From positions 5,396,655 to 5,460,654 of the forward strand of contig CM067588.1 of assembly GCA_034336665.1 (NCBI GenBank): a stretch of 64,000 nt of DNA, given 5' to 3'. Under the pieces are notes generated by a model. That model was not told the DNA's origin. It saw only the letters and a list, made by a program, of their open reading frames with translations, and made no database searches. Below, piece after piece: positions 1 through 11,048 of this stretch. A program made the position numbers and the translations under genes. Origin of the DNA: Luscinia megarhynchos (Eukaryota > Chordata > Aves > Passeriformes > Turdidae). Every line of letters begins with the position of its first letter. The first letter of the stretch is position 1.

Positions 1-318
1 ACAGGCAGCAAGGAAGGGATTAAACCCTTGAGGAATTGTGAATTCTGTTCCTGAAGGTCTTGGAAGTCACAGGAAATGTGGATCCCGTGGTGTTGGAGCA
101 CAGAATACACCGTGAGATTATTGCCAGCACTTCAGCCTTGTGTCCCTTGTGTCCCTTCCTGCCTCAATCCTCTCCCTGCATGAGCAGGTGGAACAGCTCA
201 GCTGGAGAGGTGCAGCCAGGCCCTGGCACTGTGGGACCGTGGTGTCCCTGGCCCCTGACCTGGAATTCCTGGTCCTGAAGCCAAATTCCTGCAGACCCCA
301 GCCAGCCCCAAAAACTCA
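1..318. other. Intergenic sequence, nothing recognised
   Basis: Mixed-composition single-copy sequence. No coding frame, RNA gene or known repeat is visible. It runs directly into the TCCTC microsatellite. Confidence 0.5.
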
Positions 319-518
319 TCTCCTCTCCTCTCCTCTCCTCTCCTCTCCTCTCCTCTCCTCTCCTCTCTCCTCTCCTCTCCTCTCCTCTCCTCTCCTCTCT
401 CCTCTCCTCTCCTCTCCTCTCCTCTCTCCTCTCCTCTCCTCTCTCTCCTCTCCTCTCCCTCCTCTCCTCTCTCCTCTCCTCTCCTCTCTCTCCTCTCCTC
501 TCCTCTCCTCTCCTCTCC
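319..518. repeat. (TCCTC)n microsatellite
   Basis: About 200 bp of almost uninterrupted TCCTC/CTCCT pentamer with occasional CTCTC phase slips. It is pure pyrimidine on the + strand, so it can form triplex (H-DNA). The open frames on both strands through it are products of the repeat, not genes. Confidence 0.97.
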
Positions 519-1901
519 CAACCATTCCCATCTTTTCTTCAGAGCCAATTTCTCCAAGGAAGGGACTCTAGCTCTGGAAGTTGGAGAAGTGGAGCCCTTG
601 GGACCAGCTCAGTGTTTTAATGATGGCTTTGCTCAGGTCACTTTTGGGATTGCCTGAGGCTGGGGCTCCAATTCCCTCTCCCAGCTCCAGCAGTTATTCC
701 TGGGCCATGCAGTTGTTCCTGTGGTACAGGAGATCATCAGGGAAAACAAGCTGTGCAAATTCTCTGTGTTTGTATCCATAATTCTCACAAATCTATTCCA
801 ACAAACAGAACCAGTGTGAAGCCAGCCCTGGTTTTGTGCTTTGGAGAGAATTTCGGGTCTCTCTAAGCTAAATCCATGAAATGAATCAAGTATTTTTCTA
901 AAGAAGATTTTCAGGTTAATTAAGGAATGGAAGTGTGTGGCTCTAAAGAAGTTAGATTTGGTGCAGCACCCATATAAGCACTCCTATTTGCCAAGGAGAT
1001 CCAGTGGAAGGACACATTCCCTCTGTGAGGTGCTTAGGTTGATGAGAAACCCATTTGTAAGGAAAATTGACTCTGGAAACACTTGAGAGCGAGCGGCTGC
1101 TTGTCCTAAAGTCCCTGCCAAGTGATTGATTCAGTCCGTGGGTTCATCAGATCATTGCTTCCAATAATATCATTTTGCTTATTTATTTTATAGAGGATCA
1201 ATATGATAAATGCTGCAGCACGGTGGGGGTGCCAGGAGGCGACTCCTGGGCTGGTGAGGGGCTCTCTGCAGCCTCTCCATGTGCCCCGTGAAGCAGAAAA
1301 GCAATTCAGTCACACCAAAGGCTACAGATGAGGCTGGATGTTCGCTGCAATAAATGCAAATGATTTGAATTCATTTCGCTGCTAAGAGGAGAAGAGAGAG
1401 GGGGGAAAAAAATTAAAATTAAAGCTAAAGACGTTGCAGATCAAGGAATTCAACTTTAAGCAGACACAGAATTAACATAAAAGAAAACAAAGCAATAAAG
1501 AGAGGGGGAAAATAGATTTCACTAAAATAATCTGGTTTAATGAATAGGCCGTGATTTATTTCTGAAGTACCTCTCTGTGGTGGTGCTTTTCTCCCCCCTG
1601 GTTTTTTAGAGCACGTACAATGGCATTCTGGCCCTGCTGCAATCAGTCTGCTCCGAACAGCTTGTAGATATTTGGCTGTGCACTGGCCCATGAGAGCAAA
1701 TCGTCCTCCCTCATCGTCAAAGGCTTTCTTTTGCAGTTCCTTTATGAGGTGACAAACGGTTTCCCTTCCTTTTGTTCTCCAGCGTTGAGCACATTCAGCT
1801 TTTCTGGCTCAGCTTTATTATTTTTGTTTAGGTTTGTTAATGACTCGCTCTCCTTTGTCTGCCAGGGCTGGGGCTGGGGATTCTTCTGTTCCCTCTGAGC
1901 T
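519..1901. other. Intergenic, single-copy, partly AT-rich
   Basis: No gene seen. From about 1100 to 1560 the sequence becomes AT-rich and low in repeats, with ATTA, AATAAT and ATTTATTTTATAG motifs and the GATCAATATGATAAATGC stretch near 1196. Such texture is typical of conserved noncoding elements in birds, but conservation cannot be judged from one sequence. Confidence 0.4.
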
Positions 1902-1943
1902 GTACCTGGGGATGGATCCCACCCAGGGCTGTACCTGGGGATG
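1902..1943. repeat. 29-bp tandem duplication, second copy split by an LTR
   Basis: A 29-bp unit beginning GTACCTGGGGATGGATCCCA lies at 1902-1930. A second copy starts at 1931, is cut after 13 bases at 1943, and resumes at about 2849-2865 after the LTR. Removing 1944-2848 restores the second copy exactly. Confidence 0.85.
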
Positions 1944-2843
1944 TGTGTTGGGTTGATGTGGCCAGAAATGTGAATTCTGTCCCCATTTGCTGCAGCCGGG
2001 TGTGGCAGTGACCCTTAACTCTGCTAATGGGCCAGCTTTAAACCAGCTGGGCAATCATCTTTATCTTTTCCACAGCCCATCCTCCCGCCAGGAGATATCT
2101 CCTGTTAATGGGCCATTGTTGAAAACTGGGTGTGGCAGCGATCCTTATCTCTGTGGCAACATCTCCTGTTAATGGGCCATTGTTAAAAACTGGGTGTGGC
2201 AGTGATCCTTATCTCTGTGGGAATATCTCCTGTTAATGGGCAATTGTTAACCAGCTGGGGCAATCATCTTTATCTTCCCACAGCCCATCCTCCCTCCAGG
2301 AGATATCTCCTGTTCATGGCCATTGAGTCCCAGGGCATGACTGATAAAATTACATCATCCCACTGGGAGATGCTCCAGCCAGGGGAGGAGCCAAGCCTTT
2401 CCTACCCAGATAAAAACTGAGATTTGGAACACCAGAGCAGCCTTTTCCACTGGATTCCAGAGGAAAGCCAGACCTTTCCACATCATCCCTGGAGCTTCAG
2501 AGGAAACTGCACCTTCTACAGGAGCACTGCTCCAGCTGAACCACATCTGCCACTGCAGGAGGATGCAGCCACCATTGAATGGGACTGCTGCCAACACCCT
2601 GACTGACTGACGGGTGTCAGCTTGGATTCTGACTCTGGCAGTGCTTTGGGATTGTTCTTTGCAATACTGCATTTCTATTTTAATTTTCTTAGCAAAGAAC
2701 TGTTATTCCTAATTTCCATATCTTTGCCTGAGAGCCCCTTAATTTCAAAATTATAATAATTTGGAGGGAAGGGGTTTACATTCTCCATTTCAGAGAGAAG
2801 CTTCTGCCTTTATTGGCAGACACCTGTCCTTCAAACCAGGACA
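1944..2843 (+). mobile_element. Solo LTR of an endogenous retrovirus (family C), complete
   Basis: The element is about 900 bp, begins TGTGTTGGG and ends CCAGGACA (TG...CA), and is flanked by the 5-bp target duplication GGATG at 1939-1943 and 2844-2848. Its U3-like part (about 2000-2320) contains a 64-bp module repeated at 2101, 2165 and 2229 inside a larger duplicated segment (2049-2106 and 2257-2316). TTATCT (reverse GATA site) occurs at 2061, 2145, 2209 and 2270, TGATAA at 2342 and AGATAA at 2408; the last sits in a TATA-like AGATAAAAAC. A related copy lies inverted at 58.5-59.1 kb. No gag, pol or env is attached. The target duplication length fits several ERV classes, so the class is left open; I recall similar LTRs in songbirds. 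Confidence 0.85.
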
Positions 2844-5800
2844 GGATGGATCCCACCCAGGGCTTGTCCCTGCAGCAGGAGTCCCAGCCAGGACCCTTCC
2901 AGGGACATTCACCTTGGGGCAATTCTTGCAAAGGCTCTTGAGCTGAAAGGAAAAAGGAAGTTTTCTCTTGGTCATAGCTGGGGCACCAGGAGCTCTCAGT
3001 TCTGGTGTCCAGCACCACGGGATAAATAAATAAAGGGTCAAATTAACTTTAAATGAGATACTGGGATTTAGGGATAGCCTGCCCAAGTCTTGTTTGAATT
3101 TAGTTTGGGTTCTTCCTAGGCTGGGGAGTTCTGAAAAGGAGAGGGAAGAGAGGGAAGGGTCAAATCCTCCTGGAAAATCCTCTGGTGCCTCCTTCAAGGC
3201 TGTGAGGGCTCCTGGAGCAGCCAAACATCAGACAAGGGCTCTGCTGGCCCGGGATTGCCCCATCTGACAGAGAATGGGCTCCAAGCCCTGGGTTTGGGCT
3301 GGCCATGAGTAACTTGGGGTGATTAAAGCCCTGGAATGCCACAGAAGCTGGAGCCTGAGGATGCTGCAGCATTGAGGAATTCAGATGTTGATCAGATCTG
3401 CACATTCGGGTTCCCCCTGCCCTTTCTCCCCTCTCCCTGAGCTGAACCCTGGCCCAAGGAACACCAGAAATCATGGAAGAGAAAGACACCAGCACTCCTG
3501 ATTGGAAACAGCCTCTTCCTTTTGTCTGGGCTGGGTAAATTTAACTGGTCCAGCTCAGCTGCCAGAACACATTTGCCAAGGAAAATTTCCCCATTTAAAC
3601 CTACTCATCTAAATAAGGAGAGAGGAGCTGGAAGCAGGTCTGGCAGAGCCACGGAGGGATTGGAGCTGGCAGGAACCATCCACTTGGTCTCCTTTTTTTG
3701 GGATCCTTTTTTCTGTGTTCCTTTTTTTGGGATCCAGCCCTTCCCTATCAGTTTGGAGCCCCGAGCTGCTTTTCCTGCTGCACATTTTGGGGAGCACATG
3801 GGGGTGGCTCTGGTATCAGTGACAGCCTGGGAAGGACACGGGGGCTTGGACAGGAGTTTTGGTTTGTTTTTTTTATTCCTTAGTTTGTGCTTTTGTCTTC
3901 CTTAATTCCCCAGGAATTCACCCCAGATCCCAGGCAGCAAGGGCTGCTCAGCAGGGCTGCCATCACCACCACCCCGAGTGGCTTTTGGGAGAGAAAAATG
4001 GAGATTTTTGGCCCTTCTTTTGTCAGAAGGGAACTTGTCAGAAGCAGAGCAGTTTGCCAAGTGCCAGCAGCTCTGTGGAGACCCCTGTGACACCCCTGGG
4101 GGTGCCTCTGAAGGAAATCCAAGGTTTTCCCCTTGGTTTTGGTGGAAGCTGCAGTGGAGCTCCCTGTCTGGCGCTGGGGTTTGTCCCCACAGGAGCTGGG
4201 ACTCCACGCTGGGGTGGGTTCATCCAGTGTCTGAAAGGCTCCTGCAGACCCCACAGAGGGCAGGCAGCGGCATCTGCAGGGCTGGAGCTCCTTAATTAGG
4301 GGAATGCAAATGGGCTGCAGGGAGAAGGTGCCAGGGAAAGGAAAAGCAGCTCATGAAAGGGAGCACAGACAAGAACGGGGAAATTATTCACATAGCCCTA
4401 AAGTTTACTTCTAAGAGGTCTTTTTTTCTTTTTCTTTTTCTTTTTTTTTTTCAATTTCATATATTTGCCTTGATCATTTGAGAGAAAAGATCCATCCACA
4501 GACAGATCTGCAAAGAGATTATGATTTTTTTCAGCGTTGCTGTTGCTTTAATCCCTGGTCTCTTTAGACAGGGAATGTCTAATTGGTGCACTGGTGAAAT
4601 CAAATGTTTAAATAGATTGAATGGCAGACTTTTTCCCTCTGTTGTGACATTAATCCCCCAATATTCCTGGGCCCCTTGCTGGGTATTGAGGCAAAGAAAG
4701 GAGCCAGAGGAGGTCCCTCTCTGTACATCTGTGAGGTGAAAACTCCCTGGGTACACCCCCCACACATGATCCAAATCATCAATTAAACCCAGGACCTTGC
4801 TGCAATCAGCACTCGCACACATGAAATAAATCTCTCCATATGATCCACATTTCTGCAGCCCAGGGCAGCTCCTGTGCAGAGGAGCTGTGCTGGGGGAGGG
4901 CAGGAGAGGGGAGCCCCACAAGTGCCTGGGCTCCAGCAGAACTCCCTGCAGGGCTGCAGCTGAGGTTCCCTCTGATGCTCTGGGAGAGCTGCAAGGAGGT
5001 GCTGGAGAAGCAGGTGAGATGGAAATTCAGGGGGAAATTAAAGGGTTGATGCTCTTGAAGTTTTCTTCTTTTGTTGTTTTTATCCTTTAACAGCCTCTTT
5101 TCTTTGTGATTGTAACAAAACTGATAATAGTGTTTGAAATGAGCTTGTATCTGCTCTGCCTTTCTCTGGTACTGGCTGAGTTACCTGAAGAGAAGTTTTA
5201 TCAACTCCTGGTTTTGTATTTGACTGACAAACCCCTAAGAATCCTGGAAAGAGTCTGGAGCAATGAGCAGGCTGCAGGCTCTGCACTCCTCACTCACAAA
5301 ACGCTTTGCAGAATTTGCAGCAGCAGATTAACACTGCCAGACCCACAAATCAAAGGATTTCCAGTTCCACCCCTGCTCCCACCTATTATGCAGGGGGAGA
5401 AAAAAAATCTCCATCTCCTCAGATAAGAGGGGAAAAAAAAAAGAGATGAAATTAGGGTTTAAAATCATTTAGGTTTGCATTTCATTCCGTTTGGCATTGT
5501 CAGTGATACACAGCGCCTGCAGAAGAATTAGAAAGATTATTGTGGGATGGAAGGCAGAGCCACAGCATGTTTGACAATATGCTCTGTATTTTACCTTCAT
5601 TAGGACAGGGAGCTTGAAATACTCATTTCTTTATGATGAAGGAACTAAAGATTTCCAATGATAGCAGAGCAGGGAGCGGGCAGGGGAGATTTATTGCTAA
5701 AGCAGCTTCTTAATCACAGCAAGCACCTGAACTAAATTGTGGAGATGCTTCTCCCCCAAGACACTCCTGCAGTGAGCTGGGGAAGGGGCAGCCCTGCAGG

Positions 5801-6249
5801 AATTCAGCCAGTCCTGAGGAAATTCAGACGCAGAAATTTTGGGAAACCCAAAGCAAAGCCCCCTTTGGATCCCCACCCCTCCAAAGGGGATAAATCAGTC
5901 ACCACAGCCCTGCTGCACTGGGATCTCTGTGTGAGCCCTGCCACGGCTTGTAGGACACCAGGAGCAGCCCCAGGAACAGCCTGGGCTGGGGATGGTGGGA
6001 GCTGGGACCCTGGATAACGCTGGAGATCTGGCCTGGAGCTCTGAGCACTGAGGGCTTTTCCCTGTTCATGGAACAAACCCAGACAGGAAATCTTTGCAGG
6101 CTGCCCCGAGCACTGGGGCTGGGTTGGAGCTGTGTCATTAGTGAGTAATTAATGACATGGACAAGGCAGCACCAGGGGAACCCACAGCCCCTGGCTGTGG
6201 CTGCTGCAGCCACCCAACAGCAGCAAGGGGGAGGCAGCAGGCACAGCTG
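2844..6249. other. Intergenic, single-copy
   Basis: No gene seen. Local features are a short direct repeat of CTTTTTTTGGGATCC at about 3691-3737, a T-rich tract with interspersed C at 4421-4452, and AT-rich low-repeat blocks at about 4440-4800 and 5430-5740 that could be conserved regulatory DNA. Open frames of 100-150 codons here overlap on both strands and lack any recognisable protein feature. Confidence 0.45.
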
Positions 6250-6665
6250 GGGCTGGGGACAGCTCAGCGGGCAGGGGATGGCCCCTCCTGGCTGGGGACA
6301 GCTCAGGGGTCAGCTCAGGGGGTCAGGGGATGGCCCCTCCTGGCTGGACACAGCTCAGGGGTCAGGGGATGGCCCCTCCGGCTGGGGACAGCTCAGGGGG
6401 CAGGGGATGGCCCCTCCTGGCTGGACACAGCTCAGGGGTCAGGGAATGGCTCCTCCTGGCTGAGGACAGCTCAGGGGTCAGCTCAGGGGGAAGGGGATGA
6501 CCCCTCCTGGCTGGACACAGCTCAGGGGGCAGCTCTGGGCAGAGGATGGCCCCTCCTGGCTGGGGACACAGCTCAGGGGGACAGGGGATGGCTCCTCCTG
6601 GCTGGGGACACAGCTCAGGGGGTCAGCTCAGGGCAGGGAATGGTCCCTCCTGGCTGGGGACGTGG
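6250..6665. repeat. Minisatellite, units of about 40-60 bp
   Basis: About nine degenerate units built from GGCTGGGGACAGCTCAGGGG followed by (G/T)CAGGGGATGGCCCCTCCT. Units vary by insertion of extra GTCAGCTCAGGGG blocks. G-rich on the + strand. The open frames across it (repeating Ala-Gln, Trp-Leu and Gly) are repeat artefacts. Confidence 0.93.
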
Positions 6666-8009
6666 CCCTGGTCCATGGACAAGCTGCCAGAGCAGGATTT
6701 GGCCCTCAGGAAATGGTGAAGCTGTAAATTCTCACTGGGACAGGGCAGTGGAGTTCATGCTGAAAGCTCTGTGGTCATTCCTTCATTAGGGGTCAGTAAT
6801 TAACTCCAGGGGCTGTAGTTCCTCCCCTGACCCTGAGCATCCCTGGGAGGCTCCAGCAAAGCCCACCCTGACCTCAGGCACTGCTCCAGCAGCTGGAGGG
6901 GCCCTGCTGGGGCCGGGCAGCACAGCTGGATCAGGGGCAGCACAGCTGGGATGGGAGATGCCTCCCAAACCCATGGATGGACACCCAGTGCCATGGGCTG
7001 GCTCTGGGAAGGCTCAGCTCCCTGCTCTCACCCTGGGCCCCTCTCTGCCAGGTGCCCCTGGGCCCCCCTGGGGACACTTGGGGACACTTGGGGACACAGC
7101 TGTGCCTCAGAGTGACAGCAGAGCACCACAGGGGGCTGGCAGCTCTCCAGGTGACCTTTCCTTGGCCACTGTGCTTGGCTTGTGACGAGTTGGGAACCTC
7201 TCCCTGCTCCTGGCAGGGACATGTGCAGTCCTGGAGGGGGAAACACAAGGATGCAGCAGAATGTTGATTTTAAAAGAGGTGGGAGTGCTGTGCAGAGCTT
7301 GGGGCACGCTGAGGAGCCAGAGGAAGGAGAGAAGGTGACCCCACCACTCCTGGTATGGGCCAGCCTGGCCAATGTTTTCATGTTGTATTTGATTTTTTAA
7401 CATCACTAAATATTAGTGATTTTTTTTCAGGGTTATTTTTGTGCTCTCCTCTGTATGATCCCCTTTCTTTCAGCTGTTAGCTGTGGGAAGATGATTAAAA
7501 ATGGCACATTGTCTGCACCTGGAATTCCTGACACAACCCTGCACAGGCAATTGTGTTTCTGACAGTAACAAGGCACTCTGGAACTCGGGATTCAGAGACT
7601 TTCTGTTCTCCTGCCCTTGCACTTAATGAAACCAGAGTTTGTTTTAGAAAGAAAAAGCCAGAGTTAATTTCAGCTCAGTTCAAACCAGGAGATCCAGAGG
7701 CAGGAGCCAGAGCTTGGAGTTATGGGAAAATCTGAGGAGAGGAAGGGATAAGGAGCGCTAGGAAAAGAAAAATCCTTTTTATTTCCCAAGAAGACATTAT
7801 GAACAGGAGAGAAAAAAAAAAATCACTTGACAAGGTTCTTCTACAGAGGAAGAATAGCGCAAAGTGCTGGTTAAATTCCCATTGATCCTTCACTCAGCTT
7901 CCCATATACATGTGGGTTTGACTATCTGATACTTCCTTTCACTGTCATAAGTAATAACTGAGGGGAAACAATCATTTCTAAATAACTGCCTGTGATTCTC
8001 CTATTGTGA
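6666..8009. other. Intergenic, single-copy
   Basis: No gene seen. Ordinary mixed sequence with AT-rich segments at about 7370-7500 and 7740-8010. The second leads without a break into a CpG-rich cluster. Confidence 0.4.
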
Positions 8010-8300
8010 TTAGCGCTGAACGGCGATGAGCTGCGCGGGTCGGTGCGGGCTGGCGGCGCCTATAGATGGTGCTCTTGGCCTCGCACAGCCGCTGCTCGCC
8101 GAAATCGCCGCCTGGACGTGCTGCCCGTGCCCGAGCCCCCCTCGGGAATGGGGGGGAAAGGCTCTTTTCCCTCTTTTTGCTCCGCTGTTTGCCGCCTGCG
8201 GAGCGGCGGCTCCGGTTCCTTGCGCTGGGAGTGGCAGGCGCGGATTTCGGGTCCCGCACCGAGGGGATGCTGCCTCATCCTGCGCTTTGGGGGAGTGGGG
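8010..8300. promoter_or_regulatory. CpG cluster upstream of PLXNA2
   Basis: CpG dinucleotides are abundant over about 280 bp (CGGCGATGAGCTGCGCGGGT near 8019, GCCGAAATCGCCGCC near 8098, GGAGCGGCGGCTCCGG near 8199) while the flanks are CpG-poor. It lies about 2.5 kb upstream of the main island. An inverted CTTTGgaCAAAG motif (TCF or SOX type) follows near 8355. It could be an alternative promoter, a distal enhancer or the start of an unseen transcript; no exon can be proved. Confidence 0.45.
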
Positions 8301-10479
8301 AGGCTTGAAAGGCTCCTGATCAGAGTCGTGACCCCCCCGCTCTGAAGCAAAGGTGCTTTGGACAAAGAAAATTGTGGTACAGGCTCCAAACACGTTCCCC
8401 TCGTGCTTTGCTCCCAGCTGCTTTAAACTGCCTTGTCACCTCAGAGGAAGGTGAGCCCTGGCTCAGAAAACAGGGATAAGGAGTTCCTGCCCAGGGCTCA
8501 GAGATGGTTTTGTATCTCCCTGCTTGGCCAGCAGCTGTTGAGCTCCTGATTCTCCTCCCAAGCTCTGTGTGCCTGTGTTGGTGCCCCTGCTGCCAAGGAA
8601 GTGGCCACTGGCACAGCTGGCACTGCAGGCAGGTCCAAGGGCCTGTTCTGTCCCCAGATTTGGGAACAGGAGAGGGGCATGTCAGTCCTGGACCAGGACC
8701 TGCTCTCCTGGCTGTTAAATTCGTGTCTCTGTGTGTTGGTACCAATGAGGTGTGTCAGTGCTCATGTGCAGAGGTTGTGTGGAGCTCAGGACTGAGTGCC
8801 CCAACACCTGGCTCAGCACAGATCTCACATTTACAGCACAGAAAAAGCTCCTCAGGCTGGGATCACATCCCCCCCGAGCACACAGAACTCCCCAGCCTGG
8901 CAGCACATCCTCCCCTGAATCCCTCTGCTCTGTGCCACTCCCCACACGCTGGCACAGCCCCTGGCTCAGATGCCCCTGCAGAGCTGTGCTGCAGCTCTGG
9001 GGCTGCTCCCCAGCCCAGCAATGCTGTGATAATTAGCTGGAAACCAGCCTCTGCATCCAGGAGCACAAGTGACCATCAATAAATAATAAACAGGAGGCAG
9101 GATGCAGGCACAGGCCTGAAAAGAGGGGAGGAAGGGCTGTGGAGACTCTGCCCTGCCCTGGAAGGCTCTGCACCAGGAGGAGCTGCATTAGTGGGGATGT
9201 GCATTTATCCAAAGATGGGCTTGTGATGGGATTTGGTTCTGTTTGTGGGAATGAGCAGCACAGGAGCTGTACTGGGAACAGAGTGGGAGAGAGAAAAGCT
9301 TGCTCAGGAACCAATGCTGCCATCCACTGAGTGCCTTCTGCTGCCTCTCCTGAGCTGAGATCAGCCTGGGGCTCTCTCCAGGCTCTCAAAGTCCCCTGGA
9401 GCTGCACTGAGGTCCAGGGGACCCTTTCTGTGGGTGCCTGGCTGTGCTGTGCAGGGAGCTCTGCACAGGATGGAGATGGTGCTGGCATGGGGCAGAACAC
9501 CAGAAACCACCCTGTGGTTTCTCCCTGAGGCAGGGCAGGGCTGGTTCTGCCCCCCAGGGCAGGGGGAAGGCTGGCACCTGGCTCTGCTCCCTGCTGGACT
9601 TCCCACTAGGGATTCCTGAATCCTCTACAGGGGCAAACAGCAAAACAGCAACGGTGCCTTTTTCCATCCAAACCTGCTCTTGCAGGGTCTTGCACCAGGC
9701 AGGGAAAATGCAGCGAGGCCATTCTGTGGCCATGGTGACAGCAGTGAGGGTGACACAGGCTGGGCTGGAGGGGAACTGTAAGAGGAGATTGGGTTGCTTT
9801 AGTCACTCAGGTTTGCTGTGGAGGAGGCCCAGGATGATGGCTCCGATTTTCTCTAGCGACGTTCCAATGTGTAATAGAAAAATGGTTTAAAAATCCCCCA
9901 TGACAGGATCTGGCAAACAGCAATCCATCACGGTATTGATCCCCTCCACCAGTTGCACTCCTCAGCATCATTCCCATGCCCCTGGCTGGGTCAGGTCAGC
10001 TGGGCCGTGGTGCTCTCAGCTTTCAGGAGCAGAATGTCCTGCTGTGCCTTTTCCTCCCTGACTCCAGGCGTCCCCAAACCCTCGTGGGCTGCTGCAGGTG
10101 ACCAGTGGGGTGTGGGGTGTTGGAAAATGCTCCTCACTTTGTGTCCTGCAGCTTCCAGGTGTCTCTCTAAGGCAGCAGGGAAGGCCAGGCCGTGGCTCTG
10201 TGGTTGAACCACCCAGGAGGGGGCCCCTGGTTCCCCGCAGCGAGTGGCCACTGGGCACCTGTCCCAGCCGGCCATGGCCACTGTGGCTGAGCTCTGGCAG
10301 GTTTTGGCAGGAGGTGTGGGGGGTCGGTGTTTTCAGGGGTGTTGCAGCACACACCCAGGCTCAGCTCTGCTGGAGGTGACCCGGCCTTTGCTGCCAGCCC
10401 CTTCCAGAGACGGGGAGCCGAGCAAGGCAGAGCTCGGGTGTCACCCTGGCCACCAGACTGGAGCCAAGGGGTGCGCAGG
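8301..10479. other. Intergenic, single-copy, proximal upstream of PLXNA2
   Basis: No gene or recognised repeat. Composition is moderately GC-rich with few CpG until the island begins. Confidence 0.4.
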
Positions 10480-10848
10480 GGCTCCGAGCTGGGCCAGAAC
10501 CCGACAGCCCCGCTCCGCTCCCTGCGCCCCCCGGGGCGGGACAGCTGCGGGGCAGCTGCGGGGCTTCCTCAGGACAGCTGTGCCGGGCCCGGGCCGCGCA
10601 GCCCCGCTCGGCGAGGCTGCCCCGGGCGCTGCGGGGCTTTGTTCCGGCGCGGAGCCGCTCTGCGCGGACAGGGGGGCGCAGGTGAGGAGGTGGGGAGGGG
10701 GTGCGGAGCCCCGCTGGCGGCTCCGGGGCTGGGAAGGGTTAACGGGGGGCGGGAGCGGCGCGGGGGCGGGCGGGGAGCGGCGCGGGGAGCGCGCCCGGGC
10801 GCGGGGCTGGCGCGGAGCGGGGAGCGCGCCCGGGCTGGCGGCGGGCGG

Positions 10849-10917
10849 ATGCCGCGGAGGGCGCAGCGCAGCCCAGCCGCGCTCGCCGCACTCGGGCAGC
10901 GGCTGCGGAGGCGATGA
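10849..10917 (+). promoter_or_regulatory. Upstream ORF 1 in the PLXNA2 leader (22 codons plus stop)
   Basis: ATG at 10849 in GGCGGATGCCG, ending at TGA 10915-10917. The predicted peptide is Arg/Ala-rich. Its stop overlaps the start of upstream ORF 2. It only matters if the mRNA starts upstream of 10849. Confidence 0.35.
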
Positions 10918-10934
10918 GAGGCCGGCGGGGCTGA
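10914..10934 (+). promoter_or_regulatory. Upstream ORF 2 in the PLXNA2 leader (6 codons plus stop)
   Basis: ATG at 10914 in GAGGCGATGAG (G at -3) and TGA at 10932-10934. It overlaps upstream ORF 1 by ATGA, an arrangement that can support termination-reinitiation. Confidence 0.35.
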
Positions 10935-11012
10935 GCCGAGCCGAGCCGAGCCGCGCCGGGGGAGGCGGAGCGGGGGCTGCGGGCAGCGGCGGCCGCCCGG
11001 CCCCGGATTTCC

Positions 11013-11048
11013 ATGGTGCCGGGGGCCGCCTGCATCCCCCCGCGCTGA
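11013..11048 (+). promoter_or_regulatory. Upstream ORF 3 in the PLXNA2 leader (11 codons plus stop)
   Basis: ATG at 11013 (TTTCCATGG, G at +4 but T at -3) and TGA at 11046-11048, only 28 bases before the proposed donor. Confidence 0.35.

Noticed and set aside
2355..2672. 105-codon minus-strand frame conserved at 58673-58915
   Set aside because: The two similar frames arise because both lie in copies of the same LTR, antisense to its transcription. Similarity reflects shared repeat origin, not a protein.
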